A stretch of DNA of 64,000 bases from Rhodospirillaceae bacterium (GCA_002709955.1 PAQY01000022.1:62001-126000), one strand, 5' to 3'; shown: positions 43,901 through 54,310, counted from the stretch's first letter. Made by a program: numbers and translations. Notes: generated by a model from the letters alone, not told the origin.

Positions 43901-44854
43901 ATGGCCTATCCAACGCCAGAGTCTCTGGACCGCGTTGCTGTCATCGGGACGGGAACGATTGGGGCCAGTTGGGCAGCCCTGTTTTTGGCCCGGGGCATGG
44001 CGGTCAACGCCTATGACCCGGAACCAGGGGCCAGCAAAGCTCTGCAAGCCTATGTGGACCGCGCATGGCCCGTTTTGAATGAATTGGGCGTGATCGTTGC
44101 GGGGGCGGACCAGACCGCAATTGATTTCTATGATGACCCGGCGGACGCCGTCCGCGACATCGCCTTCATCCAAGAAAGCGTTCCCGAACGATTGGATGTC
44201 AAACACACCCTGTTTCAGGCCATGGAGGCTGGAATGGCGGCGCATGCCATCCTGGCAACCAGCTCGTCCGGCCTGTTGCTGAAGGATATGCAAAAGGGAT
44301 TAAGGCATCCGGAACGTCTAGTCCTGGCCCATCCGTTCAACCCGCCGCATCTGATTCCCCTGGTGGAGCTGTTGGGCAATGAACTGACAGACCCCGCCGC
44401 TGTTGACTGGTGCCAAAACTTCTTTGAAGACCGCTGTGGCAAAAAGACAATCCGGGTGCTGAAAGAGGTTCCGGCCCATGTTGCCAATCGATTGCAGGCC
44501 GCCCTGTGGCGCGAGGCGATCCATCTGGTCCTGGAAGGGGTTGCGTCTGTTGAAGATATCGACAAGGCCGTGGTTCATGGACCTGGGCTGCGGTGGTCTG
44601 TTATGGGGCCGCATATGCTGTTTAATCTGGCCAGTGGCGGCAAGGGAATGGACGTCTTCATTGAACGCCTTGGTCCCAGCTTTGCCGTTTGGTGGGACAG
44701 TCTGGGGCAACCAGACCTGACACCCCAGACCGCAGCGATACTGGCTGAAGGATGCCGCGCAGAAGAAAATGGGCGATCCTTTGAGACATTAAGCGCTGAA
44801 CGGGACCAGAAACTTGTCGCCGTGCTGAAGCAATTTAAAACATCTGAAAAATAG
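43901..44854 (+). CDS. L-carnitine dehydrogenase
   Basis: The enzyme oxidises L-carnitine to 3-dehydrocarnitine with NAD. The 317-residue 3-hydroxyacyl-CoA dehydrogenase-like protein has VAVIGTGTIGASWAALFLARG (dinucleotide site, Gly16, 18, 21), IQESVPERLDVK, SSSGLL and HPFNPPHLIPLVEL, the pattern typical of carnitine dehydrogenases. AGGAGGG precedes the ATG. It lies 20 nt after the BKACE gene and 10 nt before the ABM-domain gene. Together they feed carnitine toward glycine betaine. Confidence 0.9.
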   Translation: MAYPTPESLDRVAVIGTGTIGASWAALFLARGMAVNAYDPEPGASKALQAYVDRAWPVLNELGVIVAGADQTAIDFYDDPADAVRDIAFIQESVPERLDVKHTLFQAMEAGMAAHAILATSSSGLLLKDMQKGLRHPERLVLAHPFNPPHLIPLVELLGNELTDPAAVDWCQNFFEDRCGKKTIRVLKEVPAHVANRLQAALWREAIHLVLEGVASVEDIDKAVVHGPGLRWSVMGPHMLFNLASGGKGMDVFIERLGPSFAVWWDSLGQPDLTPQTAAILAEGCRAEENGRSFETLSAERDQKLVAVLKQFKTSEK

Positions 44855-44864
44855 GACACGCATC

Positions 44865-45212
44865 ATGATGGCAGTTATATTTGAAGTGGAACCCCAGGAC
44901 GGTCGCATGCCAGACTATCTGGAAATTGCCGCCGATCTCAGACCTTTGCTCAATCAAATCGATGGGTTTATTTCGATAGAAAGATTCGAAAGTCTTGTGA
45001 CGCCCGGGAAGATTTTATCCCTGTCCTTTTGGCGCGATGAGGCCGCTATTCAGGAGTGGCGGCGCCTGGAAAAACATCGCAAAGCCCAGGCAATGGGCCG
45101 CGGAGAGATGTTCCGGGACTATCGCTTGCGCGTCGCCGAGGTTCATCGGGACTATGGCATGACGGACCGTGCACAGGTACCGGAGGATTCTAAAATCAGG
45201 CATGGACAGTAG
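44865..45212 (+). CDS. Antibiotic biosynthesis monooxygenase (ABM) domain protein of the carnitine operon
   Basis: This small 115-residue ferredoxin-fold protein has the ABM pattern VIFEVEPQDGRMPDYLEIA, FISIERFES, LSLSFWRDEAAIQEWR and HRKAQAMGR. Such proteins often accompany carnitine dehydrogenase and BKACE genes; a catalytic role is not established. The first of two adjacent ATGs (44865) was used, with AGGACAC upstream. No betainyl-CoA thioesterase gene follows in this window. Confidence 0.82.
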   Translation: MMAVIFEVEPQDGRMPDYLEIAADLRPLLNQIDGFISIERFESLVTPGKILSLSFWRDEAAIQEWRRLEKHRKAQAMGRGEMFRDYRLRVAEVHRDYGMTDRAQVPEDSKIRHGQ

Positions 45213-45314
45213 ATCTTAGAACATACGCCCCTTGATCGGTCGAAAAAAAACAGCTTAATGTGGGAAATACACTTAGCACCTAAATTTTTTCGACTGTAGA
45301 TTGAATTGGACGTT

Positions 45315-45851
45315 ATGATAGGGGACCAAGCCAAGGGCGGCATTTACAATATTGATGATAGCTATCCATGCGAAAGAGAACCCCTTTTAATTGAGTCAGC
45401 TTATGATAGTTCGCGATTCAAAGATATTTTATCGCTTTGGATGTCCTTGCGCACAGAACAATCACTGCCAACAAAATCAGACTTTTCACCCCATGCCTTT
45501 AATCGAAACGCTCTCCCCTATCTAATTCTGATTGATGTGGAGCGTGACCCCATACGTTTTCGCTATCGGCTTACGGGGACCATGGCAGAAAGCATTCAGA
45601 ACATAAATCTGACAGGGTATTACGTTCATGACCAGAATCCCAAAAAGCTGCGCGAATTGCTGCAGTCTGATTTGGAAGAGCTGGTGCGATCCAAGACACC
45701 GCAACATGTTCGTTTGTCCTTTACGAACATCGCGGGATATCCCCGCCGCCTTCAAATTCTGCGCCTGCCCTTAAGCAAGAACAGCCAGGACCAGCCCAAT
45801 CAGGTCGACCATATTCTGGTTGTGGTCGAATTCGAAAGTTCAGCTGCGTAG
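45315..45851 (+). CDS. PAS domain protein (PAS_5-like)
   Basis: This 178-residue soluble protein has a single PAS-like core: LWMSLRTEQSLPTKSDFSPHA, then LPYLILIDVERDPIRFRYRLTG and a closing RLQILRLPLS. Such short PAS_5-type proteins are abundant in Rhodospirillales and have no known output domain. The ATG at 45315 was preferred to a TTG at 45306. It converges on pyc with 8 nt between stop codons. An AT-rich gap of about 100 nt before it probably holds its promoter. Confidence 0.78.
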   Translation: MIGDQAKGGIYNIDDSYPCEREPLLIESAYDSSRFKDILSLWMSLRTEQSLPTKSDFSPHAFNRNALPYLILIDVERDPIRFRYRLTGTMAESIQNINLTGYYVHDQNPKKLRELLQSDLEELVRSKTPQHVRLSFTNIAGYPRRLQILRLPLSKNSQDQPNQVDHILVVVEFESSAA

Positions 45852-45859
45852 CTTTACAC

Positions 45860-48800
45860 TCAATCTATCACAACCAACAAATCCTTGGCGTCCACCTGTG
45901 TGCCTGCCTTGGTCGCGATGCGAGAGATGGTGCCTGCCTTCGGCGCGGTTATGGATGTTTCCATCTTCATCGCCTCCAGCGTCAATAACACATCACCCGC
46001 CCGAACCTTCTGACCTTCATTGACCGCCACCATCGCAACCAGTCCCGGCATTGGGGCGGGAACATGATTTGCGTTGGACATATCGGCCTTATCATTCACC
46101 GGCGCTGTTGAGGCGACCGCCTTGTCGGCAACCCGGACCACGCGCGGCTGACCGTTCAGTTCAAAGAATATCTCGCGCTCCCCCTTCTGATCCGCCTCCC
46201 CGACGGCCATAAGGCGAATGACCAGCGCCTTGCCTGGGTCCAACTCTACGGTGACTTCATCCCCCGGTTTCATGCCATAAAAGAAAATCGGGGTCGGCAA
46301 TACATCCAACCGCCCGAATTCCCGGCGATATTTTGCGAAATCGGCGAAAACCTTGGGATACATGATATGGGATGCAAGATCGAAATCACTGATCTGGCGC
46401 TGGGCGGCCTTCTGCGCCTCATTGCGTTCCTTTTCAAAATCGATTGCTGCCAGATGCTTGCCTGGACGATCCGTCTTTGGCGTTTCGCCTTTCAGCGCCT
46501 TTTTCTGTATGGCTTGCGGCCATCCGCCGGGCGGCTGTCCCAGATCGCCCCGCAACATCGCCACCACCGAGTCCGGAAAAGTTATATCAACCTCTGGATT
46601 GATAACATCCTCTGGCGATATCCCGCTGGACACCATGTATAGGGCCATATCCCCCACAACCTTGGAAGACGGCGTCACTTTCACGATATCGCCAAACAGT
46701 TGATTGACTTCCGCATACATGCGGGCGACCTCATGCCAGCGTTCGGCAAGCCCCAGAGACCGGGCCTGTTCTTTCAAATTGGTGAATTGGCCACCTGGCA
46801 TTTCGTGCAGATAAACTTCTGACGCACCGGCCCGAAGATCCGGTTCAAAAGCCGTGTACTGCACCCGCACGGCTTCCCAATAATCAGAGAAGGCCCGGAT
46901 AGTCGCTGGATCCAGCCCGGTTGCCCGATCTGTATCCTGCAACGCCATCGCGATAGAGCCCAGATTCGGCTGGGACGTTAAGCCCGAAAAACTGTCCATT
47001 GCCGCATCGACAGCATCCGCGCCAGCCTCGCACGCTGCCAATACGGTCGCCGCCGCGATGCCAGACGTATCATGGGTGTGAAAATGGATCGGCAACCCTG
47101 TTTCCGCCTTCAACGTCGTCACCAAGGTTCGGATCTGCGCTGGGCGGCACAGGCCCGCCATATCCTTTATGCCTAGAATATGCGCGCCATGGGACTTCAG
47201 TTCCTGTGCCAATGTGACATAGTAATCTAGATCATATTTCGGGCGGCTTTTGTCAAACAGATCCCCTGTATAACAAATCGCAGCCTCGCACAGGCGGTCG
47301 GTTTTCAACACCGCATCCATCGCGACCTTCATATTGTCGGCCCAGTTCAGGCTGTCGAAGACGCGAAAAACATCCATACCCGCATCGGCCGCTTTTTCGA
47401 CAAAATACTGAACCGCATTATCCGGGTAATTGGTATATCCCACGGCATTGGACGCGCGCAGCAGCATCTGTAACAACACATTGGGAACCGCCGCGCGGAT
47501 ATCGGCCAAACGATCCCAGGGGTCTTCCTTCAGGAACCGCATGGCGACATCAAATGTTGCCCCACCCCAGCATTCCAGGGAAAAAAGCTCCGGCAGCCGC
47601 CTGGCATAGGCATCAGACGCCTTGACCATGTCATAGGACCGCATGCGTGTCGCCAACAGGGACTGGTGCGCATCGCGCATCGTCGTATCGGTGATCAGCA
47701 CCCGCTGTTGGTCCAGCATCCAATCGCGAAAGCCTTCCGGGCCCCGTTCATCCAAAATCTGCTTGGTGCCCTTGGGCGGATCGCCAAAGACTGTGATAGG
47801 TACAATCGGCTGCAAGGCGTGTGCTGGCGGTTTTGGGCGACCCGCGACCTCCGGATTTCCATTCACGGTCACATCGGCGATAAAACGCAACAGCTTTGTC
47901 GCCCGGTCGCGCCGCTTGGGGAAATGGAATAGGGACGGTGTTGTATCGATAAAGCGCGTGGTGATATTGCCGCTGGCGAAGTCTGGATGGTTGATGACAT
48001 TTTCCAGAAACGCCAGATTGGTCGCGACACCCCGAATGCGAAATTCCTTCAACGCCCGATCCATACGGCGTACAGCCGCCTCTTTCGTAGCAGCCCGCGC
48101 CGTGACCTTTTCCAGCAGGCTGTCATAATAGCGTGTGATCACTGCACCGGAATAGGCCGTACCGCCATCCAACCGGATGCCGAACCCCGTTGCCCCCCGA
48201 TAGGCAGTGATACGACCATAATCAGGGGTAAAATTCGATTCAGGGTCTTCCGTTGTAACCCGGCATTGCAGGGCGTGACCATTCAGGAAGATCGCATCCT
48301 GGGGCGGGACACCGGTTTCTTCCTCATTCCCGATGTGACCACCCAGCGCGATCAGAATCTGCGCCTTGACGATATCAATACCGGTCACTTCCTCTGTCAC
48401 CGTATGTTCGACCTGAACACGGGGATTGACCTCGATAAAATAGAATTCACCGGTATCGGAATCCATCAGGAATTCGACCGTGCCAGCGCCGATATAACCA
48501 GCCTCCCGGCACAGATTCAGGGCCGACTGACATATCCGTTCCCGCGTGGCGGAATCCAAATAGGGGGCGGGGGCGCGTTCCACCACCTTCTGATTGCGCC
48601 GCTGGACGGAGCAATCCCGCTCAAACAAATGCACCAGATTGCCATGACTGTCGCCCAGGATCTGCACTTCGACATGACGGGCGCGCTGTACCAGTTTTTC
48701 CAGATAGACTTCGCCATTGCCAAAGGCGGCTTCCGCCTCTCGCCGTCCGGCATTCACCTGTTCTTTCAGCTTGCTGGCATCCTCGATCACCCGCATGCCG

Positions 48801-49321
48801 CGACCACCGCCGCCCCAACTGGCTTTCAGCATGACGGGATATCCGACTTCTTCGGCCATTCTGGCGCATTCATCCATATCTTCTGGCAGCGGATCTGTCG
48901 CTGGCATGACCGGCACGCCCGCCTTAACCGCCATATGGCGCGCAGAGACCTTATTGCCCAGCGACCGCATCACATCCGGCGGTGGCCCGACAAAGATCAG
49001 GCCATTTGCGGCGCAGGCTTCGGCAAAATCAGGGTTTTCAGACATAAACCCATAGCCAGGATGAATAAGCGTCGCCCCCGATTTCTTCGCGACCCGAATG
49101 ACTTCTTCGATGGTCAGATAGGCCTTGACCGGTCCCAGCCCGTGACCGATGTGATAGCTTTCATCTGCCTTGAACCGATGCAGGGACAGCTTGTCTTCTT
49201 CCGCATATAACGCGACGGTGCCAAAGCCCAGTTCTGTGGCGGCCCGCATCACACGGATGGCAATTTCGCTGCGATTGGCGACCAAAACCTTTTGGGTCGC
49301 ATTGGCTTTTTGCGTCGGCAT
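45860..49321 (-). CDS. pyc: Pyruvate carboxylase
   Basis: This biotin enzyme carboxylates pyruvate to oxaloacetate to refill the citrate cycle. The roughly 1153-residue single chain has the full domain order: biotin carboxylase (KVLVANRSEIAIRVMRA start, GGGGRGMRV ATP loop, FIEVNPRVQVEHTVTEE), carboxyltransferase (TDTTMRDAHQSLLATRMR, ECWGGATFDVAMRFL, HFHTHDTSG), and C-terminal biotin carrier with EAMKMET. ATG at 49321 follows GGGGGA; the open extension to 49363 lacks support. It is monocistronic as far as seen. Confidence 0.96.
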   Translation of the reverse strand: MPTQKANATQKVLVANRSEIAIRVMRAATELGFGTVALYAEEDKLSLHRFKADESYHIGHGLGPVKAYLTIEEVIRVAKKSGATLIHPGYGFMSENPDFAEACAANGLIFVGPPPDVMRSLGNKVSARHMAVKAGVPVMPATDPLPEDMDECARMAEEVGYPVMLKASWGGGGRGMRVIEDASKLKEQVNAGRREAEAAFGNGEVYLEKLVQRARHVEVQILGDSHGNLVHLFERDCSVQRRNQKVVERAPAPYLDSATRERICQSALNLCREAGYIGAGTVEFLMDSDTGEFYFIEVNPRVQVEHTVTEEVTGIDIVKAQILIALGGHIGNEEETGVPPQDAIFLNGHALQCRVTTEDPESNFTPDYGRITAYRGATGFGIRLDGGTAYSGAVITRYYDSLLEKVTARAATKEAAVRRMDRALKEFRIRGVATNLAFLENVINHPDFASGNITTRFIDTTPSLFHFPKRRDRATKLLRFIADVTVNGNPEVAGRPKPPAHALQPIVPITVFGDPPKGTKQILDERGPEGFRDWMLDQQRVLITDTTMRDAHQSLLATRMRSYDMVKASDAYARRLPELFSLECWGGATFDVAMRFLKEDPWDRLADIRAAVPNVLLQMLLRASNAVGYTNYPDNAVQYFVEKAADAGMDVFRVFDSLNWADNMKVAMDAVLKTDRLCEAAICYTGDLFDKSRPKYDLDYYVTLAQELKSHGAHILGIKDMAGLCRPAQIRTLVTTLKAETGLPIHFHTHDTSGIAAATVLAACEAGADAVDAAMDSFSGLTSQPNLGSIAMALQDTDRATGLDPATIRAFSDYWEAVRVQYTAFEPDLRAGASEVYLHEMPGGQFTNLKEQARSLGLAERWHEVARMYAEVNQLFGDIVKVTPSSKVVGDMALYMVSSGISPEDVINPEVDITFPDSVVAMLRGDLGQPPGGWPQAIQKKALKGETPKTDRPGKHLAAIDFEKERNEAQKAAQRQISDFDLASHIMYPKVFADFAKYRREFGRLDVLPTPIFFYGMKPGDEVTVELDPGKALVIRLMAVGEADQKGEREIFFELNGQPRVVRVADKAVASTAPVNDKADMSNANHVPAPMPGLVAMVAVNEGQKVRAGDVLLTLEAMKMETSITAPKAGTISRIATKAGTQVDAKDLLVVID

Positions 49322-49425
49322 GGTGTCCCCCTGAACAATGCGTACAGTTGCAAACTGTTGCATCTTAATGGCGTAGTGTGCAACTGCGAAAGGAAACAGG
49401 ATAGTGTCCAGGCAAGTCAGCGTTC

Positions 49426-49635
49426 TTATGCCACGCGCCCTTCCATATCATAGGCCTGTGCCTGCATCGCATCGCTTGCGATCTGGGGATGATGGTCCAG
49501 CCATAACTGGGTCCAGGTGGTGCCGGACTTGACCGCCCCACAGACAAACAATATCTGTTTGTCGGATAAACGTGCGATAGACGCTTCGACATCCTGCCAT
49601 TCTTGTGGGTAAATCAAATCCTTCATGATATTCAA
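49426..49635 (-). pseudogene. Sulfotransferase N-terminal remnant
   Basis: A 69-residue open frame carries the sulfotransferase PAPS-binding start, ILFVCGAVKSGTTWTQLWLD with HHPQI after it. It stops after about 24 further residues, whereas intact family members are several times longer. No continuation was seen in other frames before pyc, 100 nt downstream. It is either a decayed or deletion-truncated gene, or a small orphan reading frame. The start ATG at 49635 lacks a strong ribosome site. Confidence 0.6.
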
Positions 49636-49718
49636 TCCCCCTAGAATGTCATGATAAGGTCCAAATCATGCGGTGACCACCCCTCGTCAAACAGCCCAAA
49701 GCGCGCTAGGTTAAGGGT

Positions 49719-52568
49719 ATGATAGATACATCCGTAAAGGTGAAGCGGCAGCGCCAGATCATTGATCGGCTGGCCCTTCAGGAAGAAATGTCCAACGCCG
49801 TGGCCAATGTCCAGGGCGAGGCTCAGGCACGCGCGGCGTGGCTTGGCATTCTGAAGAACGCCCTTGCCAACGGCCGCGAAGAAATCCGATCCCGATTTTA
49901 TGAGGATCAGGACGGGGCGGCCTGTGTTGCAGGCAACTGCTTCCTGATCGATCAAATTCTGCGCGTTCTGTATGACAGCATTGCCAAACATATCTACCCC
50001 GCCCCCAACCCGACCGATGCAGAAATCATCAGTGTAATCGCCGTTGGTGGCTACGGGCGGGGGGAATTGGCCCCCCAATCCGATGTGGACCTGTTATTCC
50101 TGCACAACCGGAAACCGGCAGCCCGCGTCGATCAGGTGGTTGAAACCATCCTCTACACGCTATGGGATATCGGCCTTAAGGTCGGGCATTCCACCCGGTC
50201 TGTCGATGAGTGCCTGCGCCAGGCAAAGGCGGATTGGACAATCTGCACCGCCTTGTTGGAAACACGCTATATCTGGGGCGATAAGGCCCTGTTTTCCGAG
50301 CTGCGGACACGCTTTCGCAAATCCATTGTCACAGGCCGGGAGATGGATTTCCTGGAAGCCAAACTGGCAGAGCGGGATGAGCGGCACGAACGCATGGGCG
50401 ACAGTCGCTATGTGCTGGAACCCAATATAAAGGATGGCAAGGGCGGATTGCGAGACCTGCATGCCCTGTATTGGAGTGCGAAATTTCTGTATGGCGTCGA
50501 AGATATTGCCGAGATGATCGAAGAAGGCGCCCTGACCAAAACTGAGGTCGCACGCTTTGCTAAGGCGCAATTCTTCCTGTGGTCCGTGCGATGCCATTTG
50601 CATTACCTGACGAACCGGCCTGAGGAACGCATGACCTTTGACGTTCAGCCGGAACTGGCCAATCGGATGCTGTATAACGACCGCGCCGGGGGCAGTGGCG
50701 TTGAACGCTTCATGAAGCATTACTTTCTGGTCGCCAAGGATGTGGGGGATCTGACCCGCATCTTCCTGGCTGCGTTTGAGGCCGCACAGAAGCGACGGTC
50801 CATTTTCCGCCTGCCCGCGAAATTCTTTCAGCGCGATGCGGAAGGCTTCCCGCTGGAAGGCCAGCGCATCACCATTGCCGATAAAAAAGTTTTCCGGGAA
50901 TCGCCCCTGGAAATGTTGCGTATTTTCAAGGTCGCCAATGAAACCGGCCTGGCCCTGCACCCGGATGCGCTGACGGCCGTCACCCGCTCTTTAAGCAAGG
51001 TCAATGCCGCCTTCCGCAATGATCCAGACGCCAATCAGATGTTCATGGAAATTCTGTGTGCGAAAGAATCACCGGACCTGACACTGCGCGACATGAATGA
51101 ATGCGGCCTGTTAGGTAAATTTGTGCCTGATTTCGGGCGCGTGGTCGCCCAGATGCAATATGACATGTATCATGTCTACACAACCGACGAGCATACGATC
51201 CGCGCAATTGGAATTCTGAACAAGATTGAACGGGGCCTGTTGACCGAAGAACATCCGGTCGCCTGTAAAGTTATTCGCCAGATCCAATCCCGCAATGTGC
51301 TGTATGTCGCAACCCTGCTGCATGACATCGCCAAAGGACGCGGCGGTGACCATTCGGAATTGGGCGCAAAGGTTGCACGCAAGCTGTGTCCCCGTCTGGG
51401 CATGAACGAGGCTGAAACCGACACGGTGGCGTGGTTGGTCCTGCACCATCTGGCCATGTCCATGACCGCCACCAAGCGGGACCTGGAAGACCCTAAGACC
51501 ATCACCGATTTTGTCGCCTTGGTACAATCACCTGAACGGCTGCGGCTTTTACTGTGTCTGACAGTTGTCGATATCAAGGCCGTGGGCCCGAATGTCTGGA
51601 ACAATTGGAAGGCGACGCTGCTGCGCGATCTGTTCTATCGTGCCGAAGAAGTCATGGCGGGGGCGTCCGCTTCCGAAGGGCGCATTCTGCGCGCCGCTGC
51701 GGCCAAGACCCGTCTGGCGGATCGATTGTTGGAAGATGGCTGGGAACAGGCCGATATCGACGCGCATCTGAAACGCGGTGGGAAAGGATATTTCCTAGCG
51801 CTGGATCTGGACACGCTGGCCCATCATGCGCGTCTGGTGCGCGGCGCAGAAAAACATCGCGACGAACTGACCCTGGAAACTCGCGTTGATGAAGAAAAGT
51901 CTGTCACGGAACTGACCGTCTATTGCCTGGACCATCCCGGTCTGTTCGCCCGTTTGTCAGGTGCTATTGCATTGGCGGGTGCTACTGTGGTGGATGCAAA
52001 AATCAGCACATTGAAAGACGGCATGGCGTTGGACACGTTCCTGATTCAGGATGCCGAAGGGGGCGCATTCTCTCGCCCGGACCGGCTGGCGCGCCTGTCT
52101 GCCATGGTGAAACAATCCCTGGCGGGCGAAATCCGTCCCCTGGATGAATTGATGAAGCGGGCAAAGGTCTCGCTGCCATCGCGCACACGGGTCTTCACCG
52201 TCCCGCCCCGCGTCTTGATCGACAATCGCGCATCAGCGACCCATACGGTGATCGAAGTCAACGGGCGCGACCGGCCGGGCCTTCTATATCGGATCACGTC
52301 CGCCCTGGTGGAACAGCGCCTGCAAATCGCGATTGCGAAAATTTCCACCTATGGCGAACAGGTCGTCGACGTCTTTTATGTAAAAGATACGTTTGGTCTG
52401 AAAGTAGAGCATGCCGGGCGACTGGACCAAATCCGCCAGGCCCTGCGCTATGCCCTGCTGGAGGCAGAAGCCCAAACCGCACCGCCCCCCACCAAACACG
52501 CCCGCAAGGCACTGGCCAAAAAAACCGCCAAACGCGCCGCCAACCCAAAGGCTCAAGCGGCGGAGTGA
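49719..52568 (+). CDS. glnD: [Protein-PII] uridylyltransferase/uridylyl-removing enzyme GlnD
   Basis: GlnD senses glutamine and modifies PII proteins to control nitrogen metabolism. The 949-residue protein has the nucleotidyltransferase site GGYGRGELAPQSDVD (about residues 110-124), an HD domain with LLHDIAKGRGGDHSELG (about 535-550) and two C-terminal ACT domains (TVYCLDHPGLFARLSGAIAL and EVNGRDRPGLLYRITSALVE). The last 25 residues are lysine/alanine-rich. It is followed by murJ and trpS, the usual alphaproteobacterial order. Confidence 0.96.
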   Translation: MIDTSVKVKRQRQIIDRLALQEEMSNAVANVQGEAQARAAWLGILKNALANGREEIRSRFYEDQDGAACVAGNCFLIDQILRVLYDSIAKHIYPAPNPTDAEIISVIAVGGYGRGELAPQSDVDLLFLHNRKPAARVDQVVETILYTLWDIGLKVGHSTRSVDECLRQAKADWTICTALLETRYIWGDKALFSELRTRFRKSIVTGREMDFLEAKLAERDERHERMGDSRYVLEPNIKDGKGGLRDLHALYWSAKFLYGVEDIAEMIEEGALTKTEVARFAKAQFFLWSVRCHLHYLTNRPEERMTFDVQPELANRMLYNDRAGGSGVERFMKHYFLVAKDVGDLTRIFLAAFEAAQKRRSIFRLPAKFFQRDAEGFPLEGQRITIADKKVFRESPLEMLRIFKVANETGLALHPDALTAVTRSLSKVNAAFRNDPDANQMFMEILCAKESPDLTLRDMNECGLLGKFVPDFGRVVAQMQYDMYHVYTTDEHTIRAIGILNKIERGLLTEEHPVACKVIRQIQSRNVLYVATLLHDIAKGRGGDHSELGAKVARKLCPRLGMNEAETDTVAWLVLHHLAMSMTATKRDLEDPKTITDFVALVQSPERLRLLLCLTVVDIKAVGPNVWNNWKATLLRDLFYRAEEVMAGASASEGRILRAAAAKTRLADRLLEDGWEQADIDAHLKRGGKGYFLALDLDTLAHHARLVRGAEKHRDELTLETRVDEEKSVTELTVYCLDHPGLFARLSGAIALAGATVVDAKISTLKDGMALDTFLIQDAEGGAFSRPDRLARLSAMVKQSLAGEIRPLDELMKRAKVSLPSRTRVFTVPPRVLIDNRASATHTVIEVNGRDRPGLLYRITSALVEQRLQIAIAKISTYGEQVVDVFYVKDTFGLKVEHAGRLDQIRQALRYALLEAEAQTAPPPTKHARKALAKKTAKRAANPKAQAAE

Positions 52569-52657
52569 TGTTTTGCCCTTAAAACGCCTCTTTCCCGCAC
52601 TCGCCAGGACACACGAATCCGGCTAATGCTGCTGCTTCTTGTGGTTGGAGGAAGTGT

Positions 52658-54223
52658 ATGGCGTTGATGCGGTCCATTGCGACGGTAGGCGGCTGGACAA
52701 TGGTCAGTCGGGTGCTGGGCTTTGCCCGGGATGCGATGATGGCCGGCGTGTTGGGGGCTGGTCCGGCGGCAGAAGCCTTTGTCGTCGCCTTTCGTCTGCC
52801 CAATCTGTTCCGTCGCTTATTTGCCGAAGGTGCGCTGAATGCCGCCCTGGTCCCGATCTATGCCAAACGGTTGGAACGTGACGGCAAGGAAAGCGCCATC
52901 CGCTTTGGGGGAGAGGCTGCGGTCCTGCTGGTCCTGACCATGTTGGTGCTGACCGTGCTGGCCATGGCCTTCATGCCTTTTGTCATCCTGGTGCTGGCCC
53001 CTGGATTTGGTGCGGATGCCGATACTTTCGCCCTGGCCGTTGCGTTGAGCACCATCACCTTTCCCTATCTGACCTTCATGGCCCTTTCTGCCTTGCTGTC
53101 TGGCATGTTGAACACAGTGGATCGGTTTGGGGCGGCGGCGGCGGCCCCCTTGTTGTTGAATATCGTGCTTATCATCGCGATGGGGCTCAGCCTTTCTGAC
53201 CTGCTGCCAACCCTCCCGGCCTTTGCCCTGGCCTGGGGGGTATTTATCGGCGGCGTGTTGCAGTTCGGACTGATCGCCTGGGACTGTCATCGTGCCGGAA
53301 TCCTGGTGCATCTGCCGCGCCCACGCCTGTCACCCGACATCATTTCCCTGTTGCGGCGCATGGGGCCTGGGGTTTTGAGCGCCGGTGTCAGTCAGATCAA
53401 CACGGTTGTTTCCACCATGCTGGCCTCTTTGCTGCCCGCAGGCGCTATTGCGCATCTGTATTACGCAGACCGGGTGGCGCAATTGCCGCTGGGTGTGATC
53501 GGCGTTGCTATATCCGTGGCCCTGCTGCCCCTGTTATCGCGCCAGTTAAGCGCCAAGGATATGACCGGGGCCTCTGAAAGTTTGAACCGTGCCTTGGAAA
53601 TCGGGCTTTTGTTCACATTGCCCGCCACCGCCGCCCTGATCGCGATGCCCATGCCGGTTGTCGATATTCTGTTCCAGCGCGGTGCCTTTTCGCCGGAGGA
53701 TGCACAGATCACCGCAGCCATTACCGCCGCCATGGCGATCGGCCTGCCCTCTGTCGTATTGGCAAAAATACTGTCCCCGGCCTTTTTTGCCCGTGGGGAT
53801 ACCAGAACACCCTTGATCCTAGCGGCGATCTCCATGGCCGCAAATGTCCTTCTGGCCGTTCTGTTGATGCAGGCGATGGGGTCTGTTGGCATAGCGCTTG
53901 CCGCCTCTTTGGCGGCCTGGATCAATGCCGGAATGATGGCGGCCATCCTGTCCCAGCGCGGGCATCTGCCGCTGGATGCAAGATTTCGCCGCCGCCTGCC
54001 GCGCCTATTGCTGGCAGCGATCACGATGGGCCTGGCACTGTACGCGGGGGTCCAGTTCATACCGCAACTGGTGGAAGGGACTCTGGTGCTACGGATCGCT
54101 GCTTTGGCAGGATTGGTCCTGATCGGCGCAATCCTTTACTTCACCCTGGCGCAGGTTTTGGGCGGCACCGACCTTAGAGACGTAAAGCGCGCCCTGACGC
54201 GCCGTCGCAGGCTTACAGAATAA
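52658..54223 (+). CDS. murJ: Lipid II flippase MurJ (MviN)
   Basis: MurJ moves lipid II across the inner membrane for peptidoglycan synthesis. The 521-residue protein has the expected number of about 13-14 hydrophobic helices. The N-terminus SIATVGGWTMVSRVLGFARD and the following FVVAFRLPNLFRRLFAEGA are diagnostic of MurJ. TGGAGGAA precedes the ATG. It lies 89 nt after glnD and about 90 nt before trpS and may be co-transcribed with both. Confidence 0.95.
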   Translation: MALMRSIATVGGWTMVSRVLGFARDAMMAGVLGAGPAAEAFVVAFRLPNLFRRLFAEGALNAALVPIYAKRLERDGKESAIRFGGEAAVLLVLTMLVLTVLAMAFMPFVILVLAPGFGADADTFALAVALSTITFPYLTFMALSALLSGMLNTVDRFGAAAAAPLLLNIVLIIAMGLSLSDLLPTLPAFALAWGVFIGGVLQFGLIAWDCHRAGILVHLPRPRLSPDIISLLRRMGPGVLSAGVSQINTVVSTMLASLLPAGAIAHLYYADRVAQLPLGVIGVAISVALLPLLSRQLSAKDMTGASESLNRALEIGLLFTLPATAALIAMPMPVVDILFQRGAFSPEDAQITAAITAAMAIGLPSVVLAKILSPAFFARGDTRTPLILAAISMAANVLLAVLLMQAMGSVGIALAASLAAWINAGMMAAILSQRGHLPLDARFRRRLPRLLLAAITMGLALYAGVQFIPQLVEGTLVLRIAALAGLVLIGAILYFTLAQVLGGTDLRDVKRALTRRRRLTE

Positions 54224-54310
54224 TCCCGCGTTCCAGACTTGACCCCCCACCCGGAACCCGCGATAAGCGGGTCGCATTTTCATCAACATCGTTCGGGGAG
54301 TCCACATCCC

